Origin: Morganella morganii
GTDB taxonomy: Bacteria; Pseudomonadota; Gammaproteobacteria; Enterobacterales; Enterobacteriaceae
Reading direction: 5' to 3'
Length of the DNA: 30,273 bases
Assembly: GCF_003996855.1 (NCBI RefSeq)
Contig: NZ_NRQY01000001.1
Location: 2,523,578-2,553,850, forward strand
Below the pieces are notes generated by a model that was not told the DNA's origin, made no database searches, and worked only from the letters and a program-made list of their open reading frames with translations. A program made the translations under genes and the position numbers. Below, in pieces: positions 1 to 5,970 of the stretch; positions within the stretch are counted from its first letter, which is position 1; each line of letters starts with the position of its first letter.

Positions 1-30
1 CACATCAATCGGTACTGCATGCGCAGGCAT
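1..30 (-). CDS. 5' end of an unidentified minus-strand gene, cut by the window edge
   Basis: Only ten codons are visible, reading MPAHAVPIDV from an ATG at position 30. An AAGGAG ribosome site lies seven bases upstream of it, so the start is convincing. The gene continues off the left edge. The nearby sequence at 97-112 resembles an insertion-sequence end and points into this gene, so a transposase is possible, but ten residues cannot settle that. Confidence 0.4.
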   Translation of the reverse strand, partial: MPAHAVPIDV

Positions 31-96
31 AGTCATTCTCCTTCAAAAAAGTAAGCGACAACTATGCTGACACAGGGGGAGAATAGGCGTTCACGT

Positions 97-112
97 TGCG
101 CCGGAATACGCA
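97..112. repeat. 16-bp repeat TGCGCCGGAATACGCA, copy 1 (IS-end-like)
   Basis: The same 16 bases occur again at 5950-5965 in the same orientation. The repeat has TGCG/CGCA arms. On the minus strand it begins TGCGTATTCCGGCGCA and is followed by CGTGAACGCC and TATTC, which resembles the repeated terminal motifs of IS21-family elements. This is recognition by eye; no full element is visible, and it would extend off the left edge. Confidence 0.4.
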
Positions 113-191
113 TTTTTTTCTCATGTTTGTTGGGCAAAAGTCACAGAGTGAGATAAAGACATCAATGTCAGCATTAACCTTTTCAATAATT

Positions 192-211
192 AGTACGGTA
201 ACCACCGTACT
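192..211. promoter_or_regulatory. Perfect dyad AGTACGGT-AACC-ACCGTACT
   Basis: Two perfect 8-base arms are separated by four bases. A second small palindrome, GCTTAATAAGC, follows at 214-224. Both lie upstream of the DUF3742-like gene, so an operator is possible. There is no T-run, so a terminator is unlikely. Confidence 0.3.
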
Positions 212-237
212 GATGCTTAATAAGCTATGTTTTGTCT

Positions 238-267
238 GGGCGAAAACAGAAAGGGCGAAAACAGAAA
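238..267. repeat. Tandem duplication of a 15-bp unit
   Basis: GGGCGAAAACAGAAA is present twice, head to tail and perfect. It lies in the noncoding stretch before the DUF3742-like gene. Replication slippage is the simplest explanation. Confidence 0.7.
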
Positions 268-291
268 GACAAGCGTGTGCAACAGCCTCCC

Positions 292-319
292 GCAGAGCCA
301 GGCAGGCAGAGCCAGGCAA
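292..319. repeat. Tandem duplication of a 14-bp unit
   Basis: GCAGAGCCAGGCAG is followed directly by GCAGAGCCAGGCAA, with one mismatch in 14. It lies 25 bases after the 15-bp tandem duplication, so this short stretch is prone to slippage. No coding role is seen. Confidence 0.65.
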
Positions 320-383
320 ATAGCAATTGGTTGTTATTTAAGCTATAGTGACGGAGAGACCTAACACAATATAGGGTGGGATT

Positions 384-767
384 ATGAGCCAAACACAAAA
401 CCAGCAAGCCTACCAACGTGGCATTCGGATAGCACGTATGTTGAAGCGTCTTAAAAGCACGATTTTGAGATGGGATACATTCTGTGTGTCTAAAACTCGT
501 AAGTACAAGCTTTCTGGCTGGATTGGGCATGTTCCTATTGCCGTTGCGTTTCTAGGTTCAGTCACAGCCGCCTTGTTAGGAGGGATTATCATTGCAGGCA
601 GCTTGCTCTTCATTTGGGCTATAGCTTTCATTCTTCAGAATATAAACACGTCTAATGAGAATATATTTGATGATGATAGAGATTCTGGACCATCAATCAG
701 GCATGGTAATGACGGGTACGGCTACTACACTAATTCTGATGACCTCACTTCAGAGCGATTAGACTAA
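384..767 (+). CDS. DUF3742-like small membrane protein
   Basis: A 127-residue protein with a basic N-terminal third (residues about 10-50, with RGIRIARMLKRLK), two hydrophobic segments at about 52-90, and an acidic tail containing the motif RHGNDGYGYYT. The basic start, paired membrane helices and tail of the form NGxxGxGxYT match my memory of the DUF3742 proteins encoded beside traG in ICEs of this class. The gene is convergent with traG, as expected. Its function is unknown. The ribosome site is a weak purine run (AGGGTGGG). Base composition is AT-richer than the transfer genes. The family call is tentative; an unrelated inner-membrane protein is the alternative. Confidence 0.55.
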   Translation: MSQTQNQQAYQRGIRIARMLKRLKSTILRWDTFCVSKTRKYKLSGWIGHVPIAVAFLGSVTAALLGGIIIAGSLLFIWAIAFILQNINTSNENIFDDDRDSGPSIRHGNDGYGYYTNSDDLTSERLD

Positions 768-777
768 GCAAGAGTTA

Positions 778-802
778 GGGAGAGCATTTTAGCCGTTCTC
801 CC
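778..802. terminator. Possible bidirectional hairpin between convergent genes
   Basis: GGGAGA and TCTCCC form a six-pair stem, with further partial pairing inward, between the stop of the DUF3742-like gene and the stop of traG. No T-run follows on either strand, so intrinsic termination would be weak. Confidence 0.25.
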
Positions 803-816
803 CGTACCCATGGATA

Positions 817-2328
817 TTATAATTTTACCGATTTTTTAAGCGTATTAACTGCATCACCACCAGTCTCTTGAGCTTTAGAAACGCCAGTTCTTAGTGCGCT
901 ACCAACGGCTTGACCGACACTAATCCCTGCCCATGATAATGCTCCAACCCACACAGCTGGCAGCACCAAGAACATACACCCCATCACCAGGTTCATGATC
1001 AAGTCGTCAGAACTATTCTGAAAGCCAGCCACGTTCCATCGGCTATGCGTATCGGAGCCATATAGTGCTTCCAACAGCCAGCTGTCCAGCCACCGCGCCA
1101 GCTCCCACCAGAACGTCAGGAAGTTCAGCGCAAACACCACAAACGTCACGGTGATCACCGTCTTGTACTCGTAGGCTGCGAAAGCCAGTATGAGGGGCAC
1201 CATGATGTACACAGCCATCAACAGCACCGCCTGTACCATCGGCAACGCCTGACGCATCGCGTCAAATGCCGGATATGCCGCCAGACTCCCCAGCGCAGTC
1301 CCGCTCATCGAGGCAATACGGTTAACCGAGTTGTCCAGGGTAAAGTCAGCGTTGCCGCCATAGCCGGCATAAGCCCGTCCGCCCTGAGAGACGGTCAGGT
1401 TATCCGGGCTGACCAGACGACGCACCACCGCCTCTTTATAGTCCGCATCCGGTTGCCCCATCATCTTCAGCGCGGCGGACATCCGCAGCATTACACCCGG
1501 GTCTACCTGTTTCACCACCCGGGCTTCTAACCCCGTCTCGCCGGCTGACCACCACTCGCTGCAGGTTGGATACCCGCCCCGACCGGTGTTTGGCCGGCCA
1601 CTGTCCCGCACCTCACTCCACGGGAAGCTGGCACGTGGCGTTTTCGACTGCAGATTGTTGTAGTACCCGCCATTCAGGAAGGTCTTCGACCCCAGCCACT
1701 CGATATCACGCAGCGTGGCCTTGTCCGTCGTCTGCCCCTGGTCGCGGTTTTGCCAGGTATACAGCGCCAGCGCATAGCAGTCGTTGGTGAAGTCCTGCAA
1801 CTCCTTCGCCAGCCCCGAGTTGTTGACCCGACTGTGCTGGACCTCAAAGCGTACCTGCCGCAGATCCGGCCGGCACGGAATGGTGGCCACGGCCGCCGAC
1901 GTGATCCCCTTCGACAGCTTATGCACCACCAACCACCACACCGGCACCTTCGCTGTTTGGCCGTTCATGCTCGACATGATGTTAGCGTATCCGGTTTCAT
2001 CCGGCTTTTTCGGTGTCCAGGTACCGCAGGTCGCCGCCCGGCGGCTGTCATACTTGATGGTATCCAGGCTGACATTCATCAGAGGCAGGCAGCAGGCAAG
2101 CATCACGAAAAACGCGCCGTAGAGCAGGTTCTCGATGCGCGGCAGGGACAACATCCCTTTGTTGCCCTCATCCTCACCTTCCTCCCGGACCTTCAGCCAG
2201 ATGGCCGCCACCTTGAACAGCAGCGACAGCACAAACAGCCCCGTACTGACCAGCAGTTCCCACAGGCCGTTGCTAATCAGCCAGCCGAGCAGTGTCAGGA
2301 AATACTCCAGATAGCTGTTGGTCATCAT
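817..2328 (-). CDS. traG: TraG-like conjugative transfer protein (mating-pair formation/stabilisation)
   Basis: A 503-residue inner-membrane protein with hydrophobic segments near residues 10-40 and 70-90 and a cluster at about 365-475. A soluble, Cys-containing domain lies between and probably faces the periplasm (C at 101, 151, 184, 258). In this ICE class it is the last gene of the transfer operon and resembles the N-terminal part of F TraG, which acts in mating-pair formation and stabilisation. The start is ATG 2328: GGAGGG sits eight bases upstream and the ATG overlaps the stop of the preceding gene. Length is normal for the family and no lesion is seen. The C-terminal DNA-facing part of F TraG is absent, as usual in this class. 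Confidence 0.8.
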   Translation of the reverse strand: MMTNSYLEYFLTLLGWLISNGLWELLVSTGLFVLSLLFKVAAIWLKVREEGEDEGNKGMLSLPRIENLLYGAFFVMLACCLPLMNVSLDTIKYDSRRAATCGTWTPKKPDETGYANIMSSMNGQTAKVPVWWLVVHKLSKGITSAAVATIPCRPDLRQVRFEVQHSRVNNSGLAKELQDFTNDCYALALYTWQNRDQGQTTDKATLRDIEWLGSKTFLNGGYYNNLQSKTPRASFPWSEVRDSGRPNTGRGGYPTCSEWWSAGETGLEARVVKQVDPGVMLRMSAALKMMGQPDADYKEAVVRRLVSPDNLTVSQGGRAYAGYGGNADFTLDNSVNRIASMSGTALGSLAAYPAFDAMRQALPMVQAVLLMAVYIMVPLILAFAAYEYKTVITVTFVVFALNFLTFWWELARWLDSWLLEALYGSDTHSRWNVAGFQNSSDDLIMNLVMGCMFLVLPAVWVGALSWAGISVGQAVGSALRTGVSKAQETGGDAVNTLKKSVKL

Positions 2329-2696
2329 AACATCAGCCCTCCGCCAAAGAGGCTGTATTCACATGCCAGAGCAAATACCGCGCAGGCGATGGCCATGCGC
2401 TTGAGGGGTTGCCGGTATTCCGGTTTGCAGCCCGGCGCGTGCCAGATTTTCCAGAACCCCCAAGCCAGCACGGCGTAAAGCGCCAGGCGCCAACTCAGCC
2501 AGCCATAACGGGTGCTGTGCACCCAGTCACGCAGCGCGACACTCTCTCCCGGGTGATTGACACCCCAGTGGGCCATGCCCAGCGCCACTATCATCGCAAT
2601 CACAAGCATGCCCAGCATCTACAGGACACGCTTTGTCCGGTGACCGAACCGGCCGCCCCTGCGGGGCGACACACCTTGTTTCTCTGTTCCAGTCAT
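2325..2696 (-). pseudogene. Small membrane protein gene with an in-frame amber stop
   Basis: The downstream part is a 97-codon reading frame starting ATG 2618 (MLGMLVIAMIVALG...) with two or three membrane helices. The codon directly before that ATG is TAG (2619-2621). The same frame continues upstream for 25 more codons to ATG 2696, which has a good GAGG ribosome site eight bases away and begins 16 bases after the stop of the preceding gene. Read through, the join is TKRVL-stop-MLGML, a basic anchor running into a membrane helix, which is what an intact 123-residue protein would look like with Trp at the TAG. ATG 2618 itself lacks a clear ribosome site. I infer a TGG-to-TAG nonsense mutation. 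Alternatives are a 25-codon leader with translational coupling, or amber suppression. Function is unknown. Confidence 0.55.
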
Positions 2697-2712
2697 TGAT
2701 TCATCCTCACGA

Positions 2713-4206
2713 TTACTGATCGCTTTCCGGCACGGCCAGCTGGTTGAACCTGGTGTCCGGGCTGTCAACCGACTGACGCTGCGGGTTGGTTTCCGCCCGG
2801 TTGTTCTCGCGATCGATGATGGTCAGCACCGCGTTACGGGAAATCTCACGCTTCATCTCCATCTCGTTCTTCAGCGCCGTGATCTCACGGTCCAGCGCCT
2901 CGATACGCCGAACGCCCTCTTCCATCGCCATTTTCTGGACAGCGGCATTGGGCTCTGACATCCCGGTGGTGACCATACGGCGCATGATAAAAGCGGTTTC
3001 AATGGTGTCCGCCATCGCCAGCTCGCTGGCCAGGCGCCCGACCAGAGCAGCATTATCCGGGTCGCGCTGCAGTGCCCTGATAACGCCGGCAGTCACCGCC
3101 AGGCTGCCCGTTTTGAGTTTGGCCAGGTTGGCCGAAGTGGGTTTCTCTGCCCCGTTGACCAGTTTGGCCAACTGCTCGTTATTCTCCTTCGTCGCCTCTT
3201 CCAGCATCGGTGCAAAGCCGGTGCCGGCCACGGTACTGCCTGGCTGCTCACTGCCTTCACCACTGGTGCATTGCGCCGCATCTTTACAGGTACGCAGGGA
3301 GGAATCCCCCAACACCTTCACCACTGCAGCGGCCGCTTCTTCGCTGCTGGCATATTTGGCACAGGCACCGCCGGTGCAGCTGCTGCCGGATACGCTGGAG
3401 GTACTGGTGACCGGCAACGCATTCATCATGTTGTAGCCGGCCGCCGCCAGGTCGTACGTTGGCTTGATTGCCGACTGACCGGCGCCACCTCGCTTTTGAC
3501 CGCCGATCCAGGTCTGGCCGGATTGCCCGGTCACTTTCTCCGTGGCATTCATCGACCGCACCGCATCGGCATCCCCGTTATTGATCAAGCTTTTGGCTTC
3601 CTCCATTGCAGCAGCCTGACTCCAGCCACCGGAGTCCGCCATGTCCATCATCCGCCTGGAGAGGTTTTGGCAGTTCAGTTGCGCCTTGTCGAACGCGATA
3701 CCGCCCTGCAGCACCCCGTTGGTCAGCATTTCATACAACCCCGGGTTTGCACGCTGGATAGCCATCGCCGGCAGACTGGCCACCGCACCGGTAGCCCCCT
3801 GGATAACGCTGCCCATCAGGTTCTTGAAGCCGTCGGTGACACCATTGAGCTGATTACCGATCGTCGTCTTCAGGTCAAAGTTGCCGCACATCAAATCCGA
3901 GCTCCAGCCCAGGTTCATACCCAGCCGCTGCATGTTGCCGCGCGTCGCCGGCTGTGAAATCACCGAGCCGCCGCCCAGGGAGTAAAACAGCTTGTCCGAG
4001 ACTGCGCCGCTGGCGCTCTTCCCGTACCCCACATTGCTGTCATTCACCTGGGGCAACGAAATGCCAAACAGGGTGCCATTATCGTCATTGTTGTCAGCGT
4101 GTGCGTTCACGCCGGCCAGCGCCAGGCTGCCGACAATCAGCAGAGACAGCAGGCTGCGCCGTCCCCAGAGAGATTTATTCATCGTGTTATTCATCGTGTT
4201 ATTCAT
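2713..4206 (-). CDS. Integrating conjugative element protein, PFL_4711 family (TIGR03755), TraH-like
   Basis: A 497-residue exported protein. Residues about 13-37 form a Sec signal peptide ending near AHA-DN. The mature part has family landmarks such as CGNFDLK, a Gly/Ala-rich helix near 130-150, Cys residues near 178 and about 276-307, and a charged coiled coil at about 435-465. Proteins of this family resemble F TraH and are thought to act in the outer-membrane/periplasmic part of pilus assembly. The start at ATG 4206 has GAGG eight bases upstream. A 12-base unit (ATGAATAACACG) is tandemly repeated there, giving three in-frame ATGs (MNNTMNNTMNKS); the third would still retain the whole signal peptide. 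It lies 10 bases after the preceding broken gene. Confidence 0.8.
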   Translation of the reverse strand: MNNTMNNTMNKSLWGRRSLLSLLIVGSLALAGVNAHADNNDDNGTLFGISLPQVNDSNVGYGKSASGAVSDKLFYSLGGGSVISQPATRGNMQRLGMNLGWSSDLMCGNFDLKTTIGNQLNGVTDGFKNLMGSVIQGATGAVASLPAMAIQRANPGLYEMLTNGVLQGGIAFDKAQLNCQNLSRRMMDMADSGGWSQAAAMEEAKSLINNGDADAVRSMNATEKVTGQSGQTWIGGQKRGGAGQSAIKPTYDLAAAGYNMMNALPVTSTSSVSGSSCTGGACAKYASSEEAAAAVVKVLGDSSLRTCKDAAQCTSGEGSEQPGSTVAGTGFAPMLEEATKENNEQLAKLVNGAEKPTSANLAKLKTGSLAVTAGVIRALQRDPDNAALVGRLASELAMADTIETAFIMRRMVTTGMSEPNAAVQKMAMEEGVRRIEALDREITALKNEMEMKREISRNAVLTIIDRENNRAETNPQRQSVDSPDTRFNQLAVPESDQ

Positions 4207-4216
4207 CGTTCATGCC

Positions 4217-5213
4217 TCAAAAATCCGTGCTGTAGAGGAAACGCTGCCCGCGGCGCTGGCAGCAGCTGTAGGGTTGCCACAAGGCAAAGGCAGCGTTTGC
4301 ATCCGCGGCCGGCGGATGGTCGCCGTCCGGAAACACGGCGCAGGACTGGCTGAGCTGCGGCGCCAGACGTTGCCATTTATGGTTACTGGTTCCGGTATTT
4401 TCCTGAACGGCACCGGGTGGCCAGTACCCTTCCGAGCGCTGGCCCATTAGGAGCTGATAGACATGGGGCTGGCCTGAACGGGTGATGATGTCCGCCACCC
4501 GCTGCGCCACCAGGGTGCCGGCCTTGTCGTCATCAACCTGGGTCACAAACCCCGATCGGGGATAGACGTTGCCCCACATATTCGCGGCCGCCTGACTGCC
4601 GACCTCACGTTGGCCAGGCACCAATGCTTCGGGATAAAGGGATTCAGGCATACCGGTACGCCATGCCAGGCTGTCCAGCGTGCTGAGGAAATACGGCACA
4701 AAAGGGGTCGCCGCGCTGCGGCATGAGTAGCCGGCAATGCTACCGCCAATCAGGGACGTCCCCGGATGGCCAATGGCATCGGCATACTTGAAGTGGAGGT
4801 TAGTTTTACGTTGTCCGGGCGTTTTCAACTCGTTGTTTCCGCCGCCGGCGGACAGGCCACTCAACGCGCTGGTAATACTGCTTTCCAGGCCGGCTCACCA
4901 TCGACATTTCACTCCAGGGATTACCTCCCTGGGTGTTATACGCTGATACCACGGCTTCCGGGATAAAGTGAGTGACCTTGACGGAGGTCCGCACCTTGCA
5001 GCCAAACGGCGTACACAGCAACCAGTAGCAAATGCCGCTGACGCGCCAGCTGATGCAGGCCTGCGACACGGCACTGGCAACAATCTGCGTGCTGTTGAGC
5101 GCGGCGTTCGCCGCCGGCACGCTGGCGGCAGACAGCATAATGACCACACTGAGGGATTTGAGGGTAAGGCGAGGTTGCCCCGCAGGCACACCATACAAAG
5201 GGGTTCGCTGCAT
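4217..5213 (-). pseudogene. Integrating conjugative element protein, PFL_4710 family (TIGR03756), TraU-like, frameshifted
   Basis: The gene is split in two frames. The first part starts at ATG 5213, which has a GAGGGGG site upstream and overlaps the preceding stop. It encodes a signal peptide ending near AANA, then the Cys-rich CISWRVSGICYWLLC region and HFIPEAVVSAYN, and reaches NPWSEMSMVS. Coding then moves to another frame, which reads AGLESSITSALSGLSAGGG and continues to the stop at 4217 with IGHPGTSLIGG and many Cys residues. The change of frame falls at about 4885-4898, where one extra base or two missing bases would explain it. The joined product would be about 330 residues, normal for this TraU-like family, which acts in DNA transfer. 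Without correction the first frame ends after 135 residues. TTG 4864 could start the second part but has no obvious ribosome site. Confidence 0.7.
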
Positions 5214-5214
5214 A

Positions 5215-5619
5215 TCACTGCCCCCTCGATGATTGGACGCGCAGTGCCACTGCCTTGGCTAAGTCAGCCGTGCCATACACCACTTCCTTGTCGTCAAACA
5301 CGACGGCTGGCACTTTTTTGACGCCCAGTTCCCAGGCTCGCACCACCGCACGGTAGACAGTGGCCAGTTCCTGTTCGTGGGCCAGCCATTGCGGTGACTG
5401 CAGTACGGCCCTGGCCTGGCGTTCGGCTTCATCCGGATTCGACGACAGCTCACCAAACATCTGCGCCTGCAGTTGCTCTGGGCCATCGAGATAAATAACA
5501 GATACCGAAGCATCATTGTTGCTCGGGGGATGGTGAGAATCGGTATAAAGTACCGTGCCGGCAAGCACCGATGCCGGCATCAGCAGAGGGAACAACGTCA
5601 GCAACATGCTGATTTTCAT
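5215..5619 (-). CDS. Integrating conjugative element protein, PFL_4709 family (TIGR03757, DUF1525)
   Basis: A 134-residue exported protein that starts MKISMLLTLF, with a signal peptide cut near VLA-GTVL. The C-terminal part carries VPAVVFDDKEVVYG followed by an amphipathic helix, as in thioredoxin-fold TrbC/TraW-like proteins of F-type systems. It acts in the periplasm, probably in pilus or mating-channel assembly. I chose ATG 5619 because AGGAG lies eight bases upstream; the frame is open ten codons further, but that would spoil the signal peptide. It overlaps the start of the TraU-like gene. Its natural upstream neighbour in this ICE class is the gene now at 9586-9990, so the IetAS operon at 5971-9500 separates two parts of one operon. 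A stem-loop (5635-5649) and a promoter-like sequence (5762-5789) precede it. Confidence 0.75.
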   Translation of the reverse strand: MKISMLLTLFPLLMPASVLAGTVLYTDSHHPPSNNDASVSVIYLDGPEQLQAQMFGELSSNPDEAERQARAVLQSPQWLAHEQELATVYRAVVRAWELGVKKVPAVVFDDKEVVYGTADLAKAVALRVQSSRGQ

Positions 5620-5634
5620 GGTCTGCACTCCTGC

Positions 5635-5649
5635 GTGGATAGGATCCAC
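5635..5649 (-). promoter_or_regulatory. Small stem-loop just upstream of the ribosome site of the TIGR03757 gene
   Basis: GTGGAT and ATCCAC pair perfectly around three bases. In the transcript this hairpin ends a few bases before the AGGAG that serves ATG 5619, so it could affect initiation. A regulatory role is inference. Confidence 0.25.
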
Positions 5650-5761
5650 ACAGGGTGCTACGGGGAGTTCAGGAAGGCAGCAAAGAAGTCTTTATTGGAT
5701 TGCGAAAATTTCCACAACGCTGGGCCAGCGCTGTAAGAATGTATGCAAACGAGTAAACCTT

Positions 5762-5789
5762 GTTATATGCTTTTGGTCGAAGCTGTCAC
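5762..5789 (-). promoter_or_regulatory. Sigma-70-like promoter for the distal transfer genes
   Basis: Read on the minus strand: GTGACA (5/6 match to -35), a 16-base spacer, and TATAAC (5/6 match to -10). It lies about 145 bases before ATG 5619 and after the IetAS operon, where an interrupted operon would need a new start. Not tested. Confidence 0.45.
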
Positions 5790-5949
5790 AGATCGTTAAT
5801 GAGGATACGAATGGATATTTCACTGTTTACAGGACAACGGACTAACGCCTAGTCGGCTACCATGATTAATCTGGAAGCCCGAAAACTCATTGTTTCACCA
5901 CTATGAACAGGGAAATTCAGCAGCGACATCGAATCGCTCAACGCCTCGC

Positions 5950-5965
5950 TGCGCCGGAATACGCA
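5950..5965. repeat. 16-bp repeat TGCGCCGGAATACGCA, copy 2
   Basis: Identical to 97-112 and in the same orientation. It ends five bases before the stop codon of ietS copy 1 and so marks the edge of that operon. Sequence beyond the 16 bases differs, so this is at most a remnant of, or a target shared with, the element suggested at the left edge. Confidence 0.5.
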
Positions 5966-5970
5966 ATCCA

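Larger units (their letters stand above)
5620..5970. other. Intergenic region between ietS copy 1 and the TIGR03757 gene
   Basis: No convincing gene is seen in these 351 bases. They hold the promoter-like sequence at 5762-5789, the hairpin at 5635-5649, a near-perfect palindrome CGCTGGGCCAGCG at 5718-5730, and the second copy of the IS-end-like 16-bp repeat at 5950-5965. The stretch may include remains of an insertion element. Confidence 0.5.

Noticed and set aside
238..319. CRISPR-like array
   Set aside because: Each unit occurs only twice, head to tail without spacers. These are simple tandem duplications. No CRISPR array is seen anywhere in the window.
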